Assembly: GCF_017908595.1 (NCBI RefSeq)
Contig: NZ_JAGKTL010000002.1
Span: 248,001 to 312,000, forward strand
From: Rhodothermus bifroesti
GTDB lineage: Bacteria > Bacteroidota > Rhodothermia > Rhodothermales > Rhodothermaceae
Length of the DNA stretch: 64,000 bases
Direction: 5' to 3'
Below are positions 1 to 10,478 of the stretch, in pieces. Within the stretch, counting starts at the first letter, position 1, and every line of letters starts with the position of its first letter. The notes under the pieces were generated by a model. The model did no database searches, was not told the origin of the DNA, and saw only the letters and a list, made by a program, of their open reading frames with translations. Position numbers and translations under genes: made by a program.

Positions 1-47
1 ACGGGGAGGGGGCAAGGGCGGGAGTGTTTCAATTGAAACCACCATCG

Positions 48-1052
48 TTAGTCACTTTCCAAGGGTTCTTTAGAGGGCGTGGAAGAAGGCGCGGTCGTGT
101 CGATAATCTGTCTTGGGGGCAACGTTTTTTCTTCGCGTACGTAAATGGTGCGCCGTGGAAAGGGAATTTCAATGCCCAGCTCATCGAATGCCCTTTTGAG
201 CCGTAGCCGCAGGTCTCGCTCAGCTTGGAACTGTTCGCCTGGGCGTACCTGTACGGCGACGCGAACCGTAACTGCCGAGTCCGCAAAGTTGAGGATGGCT
301 TGCACTTCTGGCTTTTCTTCAAGCAAAATCTCTCGGTGCGCTTGGGCCCACTCGCTGGCTACACGCTCGATAACCGGCAACACGGTGTCGAGATCCTGCT
401 CATAGGCTAAGCCAACTTCAACAATAGCCCGCACAAAGCCGATGCTGCGGTTGCCGAAAATGCGCAATTCACCCGCTGGGATCATGAGCAGTTCGCCGTC
501 AAACTTACGTATCCGGATCAGTCGGACGCCGATGTGCTCCACGGTGCCTATGTCATTGCCGATGCGTACTAGGTCGCCCACATGAATCGTGTCGTCAAAG
601 AGCAGAAAGACGCCACTGATGACGTCGCGCACTAGCGTTTGAGCGCCAAAGCCGATAGCCAAGCCAGCTACGCCAGCTGTGGCTAGTAAGGCACTAACGT
701 TAATGCCCAGCTCGCTTAAGATCATGATGAGTCCAACGGTCCATAGCGCGTAGCGTGCTGAAGAGCTCAGCAAGTTGGCCAGGGTAGAAGCACGCTGGCG
801 TCGTGGATGGGTTGCTGGCAAATCGGCCACGCGCTGCATCCATCGCTGGGCGACGCGATCGATGAGGCGCAAGCCAATAAGCACCAGTGCGGCAATAAAC
901 AGGATGTGCAGCAGCAGGCTAAGCAACTTCATCCAGAGGGCTGGATTTTTGAGTTCAGCCCAGAAGGTGCTAAGCGTTGCTACAACCTGCAGCGAATCCT
1001 GCCGTAGCATTTCTTGTACCGTGGAGGTATCAGACTGCCGTAGCCATATCAT
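48..1052 (-). CDS. MscS-family small-conductance mechanosensitive channel
   Basis: Inner-membrane channel that would release solutes on hypo-osmotic shock. The 334-residue protein has membrane segments at about residues 38-63, 100-117 and 119-150. The third has the glycine/alanine-rich pore-helix pattern of MscS (GVAGLAIGFGAQTLVRD, about 128-144). A soluble domain follows with the family's beta-domain pattern (DTIHVGDLVRIGN, then GTVEHIGVRLIRIR). I chose the ATG at 1052. A TTG at 1085 would add 11 residues but lies inside the stem-loop that follows pgk, so it is unlikely. The gene is downstream of gap-pgk on the same strand and may be reached by read-through. The family assignment is secure; the gating stimulus is inferred from the family. 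Confidence 0.9.
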   Translation of the reverse strand: MIWLRQSDTSTVQEMLRQDSLQVVATLSTFWAELKNPALWMKLLSLLLHILFIAALVLIGLRLIDRVAQRWMQRVADLPATHPRRQRASTLANLLSSSARYALWTVGLIMILSELGINVSALLATAGVAGLAIGFGAQTLVRDVISGVFLLFDDTIHVGDLVRIGNDIGTVEHIGVRLIRIRKFDGELLMIPAGELRIFGNRSIGFVRAIVEVGLAYEQDLDTVLPVIERVASEWAQAHREILLEEKPEVQAILNFADSAVTVRVAVQVRPGEQFQAERDLRLRLKRAFDELGIEIPFPRRTIYVREEKTLPPRQIIDTTAPSSTPSKEPLESD

Positions 1053-1078
1053 GGGACTGGAAGGGCTTCCAAAACAAC

Positions 1079-1102
1079 TCCCCAACGATACAGTTGGGGA
1101 GC
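1079..1102 (-). terminator. Stem-loop after pgk
   Basis: A perfect 9-bp stem (CTCCCCAAC / GTTGGGGAG) with a 6-base loop lies just past the pgk stop. On the minus strand it is followed by TTGTTTT, a moderate U-rich tail. It is probably a weak intrinsic terminator or mRNA-stabilising hairpin between pgk and the MscS gene. Confidence 0.55.
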
Positions 1103-1111
1103 GAAGTACAG

Positions 1112-2320
1112 TTAGGATTTATCGGTGAGTGCAATTAAGCCAGGTAGTGCTTTACCTTCCAAGAACTCAAGCATGGCGCCTCCACCGGTCGATACGTGGC
1201 TTACCCGATCGGCATAGCCGGCTTGGGTAATGGCTGCAACGGAGTCGCCACCGCCAACAACGGTTAGGGCGCCTTGCTCGGTGGCTTCGGCCAAGGCTTC
1301 AGCTATGGCAAAGGTTCCTTTAGCAAAGTTAGGCATTTCAAAAACGCCCATAGGGCCGTTCCAGACCACTGTGCGGGCATTTCGTATTTCCTCACGATAA
1401 CGGGCAACCGTTTGGGGTCCAATATCTAGGCCCATAAGGCCTTCGGGAATGTCCCCCGCCACAACTTGTGCTGGAGCCTCGTTGGAGAATTCTGGAGCAA
1501 CGACGTGGTCGATCGGCAGCAGAATTTTACCTGCAGCCTGCTCGTAGAGGGCGCGGGCTTCCTCGAGACGGTCATCCTCCACGCGAGAGGCCCCTACTTG
1601 GTGGCCCAGGGCCTTAAGGAACGTATAGCTCATGGCGCCGCCGATAAGGAGTCGATCGACGCGGGGCAGCAGGTTTTGGATGACCCCGATTTTGTCAGAG
1701 ACCTTGGCACCACCCAAAATAGCCACGAACGGATGCTCCGGGTTATCCAGCAGTCGGCTCAGGTATGCGACCTCGCGTTGCATAAGGTAGCCCATTGCGG
1801 CTGACTTAACATAGTGGGCTACCCCTTCCGTAGAAGCATGGGCGCGGTGGGCTGAACCAAAGGCATCGTTGATGTACACGTCGGCCAACTCGGCCAATTG
1901 GCGGGCCAGTTCTGGATCGTTTTTGGTCTCGCCCGGATGAAAGCGGGTGTTTTCCAGTAGGAGCACACCCCCTTCAGGCATACTGTGAATGGCTTGGCGT
2001 ACGGCTTCGCCCACGATATTGCTCACAAAGCGTACGCGTGTGCCTAGGAGTTCTTCCAAACGCCGAGCGACAGGTGCCAGGCTGTACTTGGGGTCTGGCT
2101 GTCCCTTGGGTCGGCCTAAATGGCTCATGAGAATCACTTTGCCGCCTTTCTGAATAATAGCCCGCAGCGTGGGGAGCGCCTCCCGGATGCGGGTATCGTC
2201 GGCAACGACGAGATTGCCGCTGGCGTCTTCTTTGAGCGGAACGTTAAAGTCGACCCGGACCAGCACACGCTTGCCTTTGAGGTTCAGGTCATCCAGGGTG
2301 AGCTTTTGGAGCGTCGACAT
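1112..2320 (-). CDS. pgk: Phosphoglycerate kinase
   Basis: Glycolytic and gluconeogenic enzyme that moves phosphate between 1,3-bisphosphoglycerate and ADP in the cytosol. The 402-residue length is normal for a bacterial enzyme. Visible signatures are RVDFNVP (residues 22-28), SHLGRPKG (about 65-72), the substrate-helix region [12 protein letters not shown], the hinge NGPMGVFE (about 338-345) and GGGDSVAAI near the C-terminus, which binds nucleotide phosphate. It lies 95 bases downstream of gap on the same strand with a hairpin between them, so the two are probably co-transcribed with partial attenuation. Nothing is missing from the active site. Confidence 0.98.
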   Translation of the reverse strand: MSTLQKLTLDDLNLKGKRVLVRVDFNVPLKEDASGNLVVADDTRIREALPTLRAIIQKGGKVILMSHLGRPKGQPDPKYSLAPVARRLEELLGTRVRFVSNIVGEAVRQAIHSMPEGGVLLLENTRFHPGETKNDPELARQLAELADVYINDAFGSAHRAHASTEGVAHYVKSAAMGYLMQREVAYLSRLLDNPEHPFVAILGGAKVSDKIGVIQNLLPRVDRLLIGGAMSYTFLKALGHQVGASRVEDDRLEEARALYEQAAGKILLPIDHVVAPEFSNEAPAQVVAGDIPEGLMGLDIGPQTVARYREEIRNARTVVWNGPMGVFEMPNFAKGTFAIAEALAEATEQGALTVVGGGDSVAAITQAGYADRVSHVSTGGGAMLEFLEGKALPGLIALTDKS

Positions 2321-2350
2321 GGTCAGGGAGCGGTTGAATTAAACGGTACA

Positions 2351-2389
2351 TGAAAAAGGGAGAACGAAAGGAGCTCCTTTCGCTCTCCC
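2351..2389 (-). terminator. Intrinsic terminator/attenuator between gap and pgk
   Basis: A long stem (GGGAGAACGAAAGGAG pairing with CTCCTTTCGCTCTCCC, one mismatch) at 2358-2389 is followed on the minus strand by a run of Ts (2351-2357 region). It sits after the gap stop and before the pgk start, so it could end part of the gap transcripts or mark a processing site. Confidence 0.75.
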
Positions 2390-2415
2390 CAAAGGCAGTT
2401 CGGCAACTGCGCCCA

Positions 2416-3528
<1,113 letters not shown>

Positions 3529-3659
3529 TTAAAGAAAATCTGAGCAAAAAGCCCGTGAGCAATTAGGGAAACGTTCTGAAAGACTGGCGTTGAAGCACCG
3601 GTCTTGGCACAGTTATCTTTACTAACCTGTGATTTTTGCAACATCAACCTGTTTACTGC

Positions 3660-4367
3660 ATGGCCGTTATTTCGCGTACAGCTTCTGCTGAAAAAAAGGC
3701 CGCGCGTGGAGACGCTGTCGTTACGCTCTATGCGCGCTGGCTGGACTTTTACCATCGACAGCGTAGGTATTTCTATCTGGCACTAGCGGGGCTAGTGGTG
3801 CTTTTGGCTGGACTGATCGGCTATACGTACTATCAGCGGCACCAAGAGCAGCAAGCGCAGCAGCTTTTGAGCCAGGTGCTTCCGCTCTATGAGCAAGGAA
3901 AGTATCGCGAAGCGCTTGACGGCACGCAAGACACGCAGGGGTTGCTGGCGATTGCGCGTGCTTACGGCGGTACCGATGCTGGGAATCTCGCCCGTTTTTA
4001 TGCAGCTGACGCGCTCTACCAGTTGGGAGACTATGAGCAGGCGCGCGCACTCTGGGCCGCCTTCAAGACCGATGACCCCATGCTGGCGGCATCGGCACTG
4101 GCAGGGCAGGCAGCGGTTGCGGAAAATCAGGGGGATCGTGCACGTGCAGCCGAGCTCTACCGCCGAGCCGCTGAACGTTACGCAAACCCTGTAGTTGCAC
4201 CCCAATACCTGTTGCAGGCTGGCCGCAACTATGAGGCTGCCGGCAACTATACCGAAGCGCAGAAGATGTATGAAACGTTGCGCACGCGTTATCCAGAGTC
4301 GGCCCAGGCTGCCGAAGCGGAGATCGCTCTAGCCCGGGTCGCTGCGCGTGCCACGCAAGCCCGCTAA
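3660..4367 (+). CDS. YfgM-like membrane-anchored TPR protein
   Basis: A 235-residue protein with a cytosolic N-terminus, one membrane helix (about residues 36-55) and a long tetratricopeptide-like domain outside. The TPR-type repeats (for example the helix pair around LYRRAAERYANPVVAPQYLL, then AGNYTEAQKMYETLRTRYPES) match the YfgM / tol-pal-associated TPR arrangement. I chose the ATG at 3660 because the N-terminus upstream of it looks non-coding. The gene lies 8 bases before a sigma-54 response regulator and is probably co-transcribed with it. In other bacteria YfgM assists envelope protein folding at SecYEG; that role here is inference from architecture alone. Confidence 0.7.
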   Translation: MAVISRTASAEKKAARGDAVVTLYARWLDFYHRQRRYFYLALAGLVVLLAGLIGYTYYQRHQEQQAQQLLSQVLPLYEQGKYREALDGTQDTQGLLAIARAYGGTDAGNLARFYAADALYQLGDYEQARALWAAFKTDDPMLAASALAGQAAVAENQGDRARAAELYRRAAERYANPVVAPQYLLQAGRNYEAAGNYTEAQKMYETLRTRYPESAQAAEAEIALARVAARATQAR

Positions 4368-4375
4368 AGCCTGCA

Positions 4376-5758
4376 ATGGCCACAATTCTGGTGGTCGACG
4401 ACGAGCGCAGCATCCGGCGTACGCTGCGCGAAATTTTGGAATACGAAGGCTACGCGGTCGAGGAGGCCGTCGATGGCGAAGAGGCATTGCAAAAGGTGCG
4501 TGAGGGGCGTTACGACCTGGTGCTGCTCGACATTAAGATGCCGCGCCGCGATGGCATGGAGGTGCTGCGCACGTTGTCTGAGCAGTTGCCGGAGCTTCCC
4601 GTTGTGATGATCTCTGGCCACGGCACCATTGAAACTGCCGTCGAAGCGACGCGGCTGGGCGCGTTTGACTTTATCGAAAAGCCGCCTGATCTGAACCGGC
4701 TGTTGTTGACGGTGCGCAATGCGCTGGAGCGCGGCCAGCTTCAGACCGAAAACCAGCGCATCCGGCAGGTATTAACCGAGCGTTGGGAAGGTGAGCTGAC
4801 ACCTATCCTGGGGGAAAGCCCGGCAATTAAACAGGTGATCGAGACGATTCATCGGGTAGCCCCTACCGAAGCCCGCGTATTGATCACAGGTGAACCAGGC
4901 ACTGGCAAAGAACTGGTGGCGCGTTGGATTCACCATCTTTCGGCCCGCCGCGATGGCCCTATGGTAGAAGTCAACTGCGCTGCGATTCCTAGCGAACTCA
5001 TCGAAAGTGAGCTGTTTGGACATGAGAAAGGATCCTTTACCGGGGCTACGCGCTTGCGCATTGGCAAGTTTGAGCAAGCTCATGGGGGCACGCTATTTCT
5101 GGACGAAATTGGGGATATGAGCCTGGCTGCCCAGGCCAAAGTGCTGCGGGCATTGCAAGAAAATCGCATCCAGCGCGTAGGTGGCGAGCGCACCATACCG
5201 GTCGATGTACGCGTTGTTGCTGCTACTAATAAGGACCTCTGGAAACTCGTCGAAGAGCAAAAATTCCGCGAAGATCTTTACCATCGGCTAAGTGTTATTC
5301 TGATTCATGTGCCCCCGCTGCGCGAGCGCCGTGGCGATATTCCTATTATTGCGCGTTTTGCACTGGAGCGGCTGGCCCGGAGAAATGGCATGCCACCGAA
5401 GGCCTTCGAGCCTGCTGCGCTGGAGCAACTGCAACGTTACGAGTGGCGTGGCAATGTGCGGGAACTCTACAACGTCGTCGAACGCCTGCTTATTTTGAGC
5501 GAAGGACCTACAATTACCGCACGCGACGTCATGCGCTACGTGCATCCGGGTAGCGGTACCAGCACAGGATCCCTTCATGAACTGCTTGAGCGCTACCCAA
5601 CCTTTACGGCCTTTCGAGACGCGGCTGAAAAGCTTTTTCTCGAGCACAAGCTGCGTGAGTTTGGATGGAATGTGAGCAAAACCGCTGAGGCAATTGGGAT
5701 CCAGCGCTCTCACCTGTACAATAAGCTTACCAAATACGGCATTCAGCGCGAAGCCTAA
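4376..5758 (+). CDS. Sigma-54-dependent response regulator (NtrC/NtrX class)
   Basis: A 460-residue bacterial enhancer-binding protein. It has a receiver domain with the acidic pocket (Asp8, Asp9), phospho-acceptor Asp52 and Lys102. The AAA+ domain has Walker A GEPGTGKE (172-179), the sigma-54 contact loop GSFTGA (219-224, the family's GAFTGA with Ser for Ala) and Walker [10 protein letters not shown] (239-247). The C-terminus is a Fis-type helix-turn-helix (about 425-458). All catalytic parts are present, so it should open sigma-54 promoters when phosphorylated. No histidine kinase of the matching type is adjacent. It is a candidate activator of the sigma-54 promoter at 36964, but nothing in the sequence links the two directly. 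Confidence 0.95.
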   Translation: MATILVVDDERSIRRTLREILEYEGYAVEEAVDGEEALQKVREGRYDLVLLDIKMPRRDGMEVLRTLSEQLPELPVVMISGHGTIETAVEATRLGAFDFIEKPPDLNRLLLTVRNALERGQLQTENQRIRQVLTERWEGELTPILGESPAIKQVIETIHRVAPTEARVLITGEPGTGKELVARWIHHLSARRDGPMVEVNCAAIPSELIESELFGHEKGSFTGATRLRIGKFEQAHGGTLFLDEIGDMSLAAQAKVLRALQENRIQRVGGERTIPVDVRVVAATNKDLWKLVEEQKFREDLYHRLSVILIHVPPLRERRGDIPIIARFALERLARRNGMPPKAFEPAALEQLQRYEWRGNVRELYNVVERLLILSEGPTITARDVMRYVHPGSGTSTGSLHELLERYPTFTAFRDAAEKLFLEHKLREFGWNVSKTAEAIGIQRSHLYNKLTKYGIQREA

Positions 5759-5762
5759 CTTC

Positions 5763-6461
5763 ATGCCGCTCCTTGAAGTCATTGACCTATGGAAAAGCTA
5801 TCCGACCGGCAGAGGTGGGCGCTTAGAAGTGCTGCAAGGCGTTGAGCTCAACGTTTCGGCCGGCGAAGTGGTGGCTATTGTCGGTGAAAGTGGTACAGGC
5901 AAAAGTACGCTGTTGCATCTGCTAGGAGCTCTCGACCGTCCCGACCGGGGCGAGGTGCGTTACAACGGCGAAAATATCTTCGACAAAGATGACGAAGCCT
6001 TAGCCACCTTTCGCAACCGGACGATCGGGTTTGTCTTTCAGTTTCACCATTTGCTGCCCGAGTTTACAGCGTTGGAGAACGTAGCCATGCCAGCGCTGAT
6101 TCAAGGCTACCGACTACGTGAAGTGCGGCAGCGGGCACTGGAACTGCTGGCGCTGTTGGGCCTGGCCGATCGCGCCGATGATCGACCTTCGATGCTCTCC
6201 GGTGGAGAGCAGCAGCGCGTGGCTGTAGCCCGCGCCCTCATGAACCAACCAGCGGTAGTGCTGGCCGACGAGCCTACCGGAAATCTGGACGTCCGCACAG
6301 CCGATACCTTGCACCGGGAAATCCTCCGCTTAAGCCGCGAAGTAGGCCAAACGTTTATCATCGCTACGCACAATTTGTCGCTAGCGGCCTTAGCCGACCG
6401 CGTGCTGCGCTTAGAACAAGGCCGCCTGGTCCCCGAACCCGTCTCTCCTGCTGAACGATAA
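5763..6461 (+). CDS. lolD: ABC transporter ATP-binding protein, LolD/MacB type
   Basis: A 232-residue nucleotide-binding subunit with Walker [10 protein letters not shown] (41-49), Q-loop [12 protein letters not shown] (about 92-103), signature [15 protein letters not shown] (about 144-158), Walker [10 protein letters not shown] and the H-loop ATHN. The [19 protein letters not shown] stretch is characteristic of the LolD lipoprotein-release branch. The start at 5763 is 4 bases past the upstream regulator's stop, so the genes are probably co-transcribed. The LolC/E permease partner is not nearby. The MacB/FtsE branch is a possible alternative, but LolD fits best. Confidence 0.85.
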   Translation: MPLLEVIDLWKSYPTGRGGRLEVLQGVELNVSAGEVVAIVGESGTGKSTLLHLLGALDRPDRGEVRYNGENIFDKDDEALATFRNRTIGFVFQFHHLLPEFTALENVAMPALIQGYRLREVRQRALELLALLGLADRADDRPSMLSGGEQQRVAVARALMNQPAVVLADEPTGNLDVRTADTLHREILRLSREVGQTFIIATHNLSLAALADRVLRLEQGRLVPEPVSPAER

Positions 6462-6513
6462 CCGTTCCCACGCGTAAAACAAACGCAGCTTATCTTGCAA
6501 AAGCGACAGTGCC

Positions 6514-7506
6514 ATGGTTGAACCGGCAGTACTTCATCCAGAAATAGGTTACGTCGATGTTCCCATTGACCCTGCCTTAGATTTGGTTGCTGAAATTAAC
6601 CGACTGCGCCAGGAAAAAAACGCTATCATCTTGGCGCATTATTACCAGGATCCCGTTATTCAAGACCTGGCCGACTATATTGGGGATTCGCTAGGCCTGT
6701 CGCGTAAAGCTGCCGAAACGAATGCCGACCTGATTGTTTTTGCTGGGGTGCATTTCATGGCCGAAACGGCTAAGATCCTTAACCCGGACAAAAAAGTAGT
6801 TATTCCGGACCTGAATGCCGGCTGCTCCTTGGCCGATAGCTGCCCCGCCGATGCCTTTGCCGCTTTTAAGGCGCAATATCCCGATCATCTGGTGATTTCC
6901 TACATTAACTGCTCAGCAGCCGTAAAAGCGTTAAGCGACATTATTTGCACCTCTTCGAATGCCGAACACATTATCCGGCAAATTCCTCCTGAGCAGCCTA
7001 TCCTGTTTGCCCCAGATCGCAATTTAGGGCGTTACCTGATGCGCAAAACCGGGCGAAACATGGTGCTTTGGGACGGGGTGTGCATCGTGCATGAGACCTT
7101 CAGTGAAAAGAAAATTCTGCAGCTCAAAGCACGCTATCCAGAAGCATTGGTTTTAGCACATCCAGAGTGCGAAGAAGCGGTGCTGCAGCATGCCGATTTT
7201 ATTGGCTCAACCGCAGCGATTCGAAAGTTTGCACGCGAAAGCCCGCACGCTGTCTTTATTGTGGCCACTGAGGAGGGCATCTTGCACCAAATGCGCAAGG
7301 ATTGCCCAGAAAAGACGTTTATTCCAGCACCACCCGATGGCGGCTGCAATTGCAGCCAGTGCCCGCATATGCGGCTGCATACGCTCGAAAAGCTCTACTT
7401 GGCGTTGCGCTACGAGCAACCGGAAATCACACTGGACGAAACGCTCCGCCTACAAGCCCTGCGGCCCATTCAGCGTATGTTGGAAATGAGCCAAGGGGTT
7501 GCCTAA
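6514..7506 (+). CDS. nadA: Quinolinate synthase
   Basis: Makes quinolinate from iminoaspartate and dihydroxyacetone phosphate in NAD biosynthesis, using a [4Fe-4S] cluster. At 330 residues it is the usual length. Likely cluster ligands are Cys104 (NAGCSLAD), Cys190 (WDGVCIVHE) and a cysteine in the C-terminal CNCSQCPHM (278-283). Other family motifs present are AHYYQDP (41-47) and PDRNLG (168-172). nadB and nadC are not in this window. It stands 52 bases after lolD and converges on the outer-membrane gene at 7514. Confidence 0.97.
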   Translation: MVEPAVLHPEIGYVDVPIDPALDLVAEINRLRQEKNAIILAHYYQDPVIQDLADYIGDSLGLSRKAAETNADLIVFAGVHFMAETAKILNPDKKVVIPDLNAGCSLADSCPADAFAAFKAQYPDHLVISYINCSAAVKALSDIICTSSNAEHIIRQIPPEQPILFAPDRNLGRYLMRKTGRNMVLWDGVCIVHETFSEKKILQLKARYPEALVLAHPECEEAVLQHADFIGSTAAIRKFARESPHAVFIVATEEGILHQMRKDCPEKTFIPAPPDGGCNCSQCPHMRLHTLEKLYLALRYEQPEITLDETLRLQALRPIQRMLEMSQGVA

Positions 7507-7513
7507 AGCAAAC

Positions 7514-8845
7514 TCATAGCGCCCATCGCAGACCAAGCATGGACGCAAAGCGACGTTGGGGAAGATAACAAGCAATGCCCCCAGGAGCATCAAGCAAACG
7601 TTCAAAGGTATAACGGGCTTGCACAAGTAACCAGAGGGGGCGCGCTAGGAGATAATGGGTTTCGAAAAATAGCCAGCTTTGCGCACCCATGGGCTGAAAA
7701 AGCGCTAGCCAATCGCTCAGTCCGCTACGACTGATGCCGGTTTGTACCTGGAGCTCTCGCGTGCGCAAAAACAGCCGAAAGTGAAACGTACTGAGCCGCT
7801 GTGAACCGTAGTGCTTTCGGAAAAAGTACCAGAGCTCAAAGCGCTGCGGAAAAAGCAAATGCACTTCTGTAAAGAAACCGTTGCCGCCTCTGGCTTCAGG
7901 CAGACTAATGCCGGCATAGCGAAGGGTATGGGGATAAGCTGCGGGGTCGAGAATGCGTGCGCGCAGGTTTTGCACAGGGTAAAAAACGCCCATATAGCCC
8001 GGCAAAAATGCTTTGCCGTCATAATCGAGCCCCATCCGAAGCTGAAAGGCCATGAGGTCGATCAAGTTAGGGCTCTGGAGCGAAGCTCCCAGGCGTAGGC
8101 CGGTGCCGTAGTGTCGATAGTGTGCTAGGCTAACAAAGGGAACCAGTGCAGGCGTTTCGGTAGGCAGAAGGTTAAGCGAAAGGTCTGCGTTTACGGCTTC
8201 CAGCAGGGCAGATTGACGAAAGGCGGGGTCGCGCACGTAGCTTAGCCCCAGCGTCAGAAAACGGAAGCGACTGGTTTGAGCCCAAAAGAAAGGACGAAGG
8301 GCTAGTCGAGCCCCAGCGACAGCCTGGCGGCGCACATCGGTAGAAAAAGCTTCCATGTCCAACGCAGCTGTTGACCAGGCCAGTTCTAGCCCTAGGGTAC
8401 GTTCGTCCCAGGCTGCAGCCGTATGTAAAAAATCCACCACATGGCCGGTGCCCAGCCGGGTACGATTGAGTGGGCCAAGGCGCAAATAAAAACGCTGATT
8501 GCGCGACGGCTGATAGCGTAAAAAATCAATTAGGCGTAGCACGTCGTAGAGTTCGTCGAAGTCGGCTGTATAGGTGCCGTAGAGGCCTGTCTGGAAGACA
8601 GCGTTCAGGCGCGTGGTCCACGACTGGGTAACAAGCAACAAACGGCTGCGTACAGCGAATCGCCATTGAGGTCCGATGAGTGAAAGACCTCCCCAGCTGT
8701 CTAAGGAGTGACTGTGCCGCCACCAGACGTACGCTGTCTGTTCGGCAGGGTCATTCGCTGCGCTCCAAGGGTGCACCAACGGCAGTCCCTGTGCACGCAA
8801 GAGGCCAAAAGGAATAAAAAGTAAACTGCAAAGCACTAGACGCAT
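7514..8845 (-). CDS. Uncharacterised outer-membrane protein
   Basis: I cannot name the family. The 443-residue protein begins with a typical signal peptide (MRLVLCSLLFIPFGLLRAQG; cleavage after about residue 18). The rest is rich in alternating aromatic and polar strands, for example RFAVRSRLLLVTQSWTTRLN and LWYFFRKHYG, the pattern of a beta-barrel. It ends in a strand-like LGLRWAL rather than the usual terminal Phe. I chose the ATG at 8845 because it gives the signal peptide directly. Divergent from the Lon-N-domain gene, with about 140 bases between them that should hold both promoters. The localisation is inferred from composition. Confidence 0.6.
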   Translation of the reverse strand: MRLVLCSLLFIPFGLLRAQGLPLVHPWSAANDPAEQTAYVWWRHSHSLDSWGGLSLIGPQWRFAVRSRLLLVTQSWTTRLNAVFQTGLYGTYTADFDELYDVLRLIDFLRYQPSRNQRFYLRLGPLNRTRLGTGHVVDFLHTAAAWDERTLGLELAWSTAALDMEAFSTDVRRQAVAGARLALRPFFWAQTSRFRFLTLGLSYVRDPAFRQSALLEAVNADLSLNLLPTETPALVPFVSLAHYRHYGTGLRLGASLQSPNLIDLMAFQLRMGLDYDGKAFLPGYMGVFYPVQNLRARILDPAAYPHTLRYAGISLPEARGGNGFFTEVHLLFPQRFELWYFFRKHYGSQRLSTFHFRLFLRTRELQVQTGISRSGLSDWLALFQPMGAQSWLFFETHYLLARPLWLLVQARYTFERLLDAPGGIACYLPQRRFASMLGLRWAL

Positions 8846-8988
8846 GGTGCAGTCTCTAGAAAGATCGGCCCATGTGACCCCAAGAAAATACGGCTTTCGC
8901 GTCTCCGGTAAAGGCCTTTGGAAACCCACACCGGCTTGTGTTCATTAGGCTTTCTCTGGTTAGGCAAAGCTGGTCAGGTTGCATAGGG

Positions 8989-9612
8989 ATGGAACGATTA
9001 CCCTTGTTTCCACTTGGCGTAGTGCTTTATCCAGGCGAGCGCCTGCCGCTCCATATTTTTGAGCCCCGTTATCGGGATTTGATCCGCGATTGTTTAGCGC
9101 AGGATGTCCCGTTTGGGATTGTGCTGGCCGAGGAAGGACGCCTGGCGCGCGTTGGCTCGACTGCGCGCATTACGCGGATCCTAGCCCGCTATGCGGACGG
9201 GCGCATGGACATTCTGGTGACGGGTGAGGAGCGGTTTCGCATCGTGCAGCTCTATTCGGACCGGCCTTATTTGACTGCCGACGTGGAACGCATCGTGGAG
9301 CCTTTTGAGGCACCGCAGCACGCGCTGCGCGAGCGGCTCATTACGCAGCATATGCGCCTGTTGGAGCTTGTGGGGCAGACAGTGCGGCCTGCACTTTACC
9401 AGGATGTGCGCTATCTGTCGTATGTCGTGGCTTCCAATGCCGGACTAACCCTGGAGCAGCAACAGGAAGTGCTAGAACTGCTGACCGAAAATGAGCGCCT
9501 GGCCTATCTTGTAGCACATCTGGAACGCTTGCTTCCACAGGTAGAACAGATGGAATCGGTGCGCCGGCGCATTCAATCGAATGGACATTTTCCACCTTCT
9601 TCAGATACGTAA
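8989..9612 (+). CDS. Lon N-terminal (LON substrate-binding) domain protein
   Basis: A 207-residue stand-alone LON domain without the AAA+ or protease domains of Lon. The start matches the family closely (LPLFPLGVVLYPGERLPLHIFEPRY, of which LPLFPL and HIFEPRY are the key parts). It is followed by the IVLAEEG and GTARI-like strand (GSTARITRI). The C-terminal half is helical (LLELVGQTVRP through VEQMESVRRRI). Such proteins are widespread and poorly understood; peptide binding or a scaffold role is inferred. The ATG at 8989 gives the conserved N-terminus. The next gene starts on the base after its stop. Confidence 0.85.
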   Translation: MERLPLFPLGVVLYPGERLPLHIFEPRYRDLIRDCLAQDVPFGIVLAEEGRLARVGSTARITRILARYADGRMDILVTGEERFRIVQLYSDRPYLTADVERIVEPFEAPQHALRERLITQHMRLLELVGQTVRPALYQDVRYLSYVVASNAGLTLEQQQEVLELLTENERLAYLVAHLERLLPQVEQMESVRRRIQSNGHFPPSSDT

Positions 9613-10476
9613 ATGACTATGCCTAAAATTGGTCCGTATACCCTACATGCAATAGAAACAGGACGATTTCGACTCGATGGGGGCGCGATGTTTGGGATTG
9701 TGCCCAAACCCCTTTGGGAGCGTTATGCCCCGGCCGATGCACGCAATCGCATTGTACTCAACATGCGCTGCTTGCTCTTAGAGAGCAGCAATCGGCTGGT
9801 GCTTATCGATAACGGTCTAGGAGATGCGTTTGATGCCAAATTTCAAGACCTTTATGCTGTCGATTACGAATATGCCGAACTGCACCGGTCACTACAGGCT
9901 TTAGGCTTTTCGGCAGCAGACGTAACCGATGTGGTGCTGACGCATTTACACTTCGATCACTGCGGGGGGAGTACGCGGCAAGGCCGGGATCGGCAGGAGA
10001 TTGCATTTCCGAATGCCACATTTTATGTTCAGGAGCGGCATTGGTCTTGGGCTAGGCGTCCCCATTTGCGTGAACGGGCATCGTTTTTGCAGGAAAAACT
10101 ATCTGTACTAGAGGCCTCGGGTCAGCTTCAGCTCTTAAAGGGTCCGGGTGAAGTGCTTCCAGGAGTTTTTGTGGAAGTGGTAAACGGACATACCGAAGCC
10201 CAGCAGCTCGTTCGGATTACAGGTCCGGAGGGCACACTGGTGTTTGTGGCTGACCTTATTCCGACGGCAGTGCATGTGCGGCCGCTCTGGAACATGGGAT
10301 ATGACATTCGTCCTCTAGTAACGATTGAAGAAAAGCTGGCTTTTCTGGAGCAGGCTGCAGCGCAGGGATGGCAATTGTTTTTTGAGCACGATCCTGAAAT
10401 TGCCGTGGTGAGCCTGCAGCATTCGGAGCAAGGCATTGTGGCTGTGCATCCACGTTCGCTGGAGGAGGTCTTTTGA
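9613..10476 (+). CDS. MBL-fold metallo-hydrolase
   Basis: A 287-residue metallo-beta-lactamase-fold enzyme with the zinc motif THLHFDHCGG (His111, His113, Asp115, His116). A later histidine (NGHTEAQQ) and a C-terminal EHDPEIA segment complete the usual metal set. It resembles the broad lactonase/hydrolase group (AiiA-like), in which substrate cannot be assigned by sequence. The start codon immediately follows the upstream stop, and its own end overlaps or abuts the next gene, so the three genes are translationally linked. A second ATG two codons in (9619) is an equally possible start. Confidence 0.85.
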   Translation: MTMPKIGPYTLHAIETGRFRLDGGAMFGIVPKPLWERYAPADARNRIVLNMRCLLLESSNRLVLIDNGLGDAFDAKFQDLYAVDYEYAELHRSLQALGFSAADVTDVVLTHLHFDHCGGSTRQGRDRQEIAFPNATFYVQERHWSWARRPHLRERASFLQEKLSVLEASGQLQLLKGPGEVLPGVFVEVVNGHTEAQQLVRITGPEGTLVFVADLIPTAVHVRPLWNMGYDIRPLVTIEEKLAFLEQAAAQGWQLFFEHDPEIAVVSLQHSEQGIVAVHPRSLEEVF

Positions 10477-10478
10477 CG

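Noticed and set aside
26-39. GTTTCAATTGAAAC palindrome resembling part of a CRISPR repeat
   Set aside because: Only one copy occurs and there is no spacer-repeat spacing near it; it lies by the stop of the MscS gene.
3607-3623. TGGCACAGTTATCTTTA as a third sigma-54 promoter
   Set aside because: The -12 half lacks TTGC (no GC at the required position).
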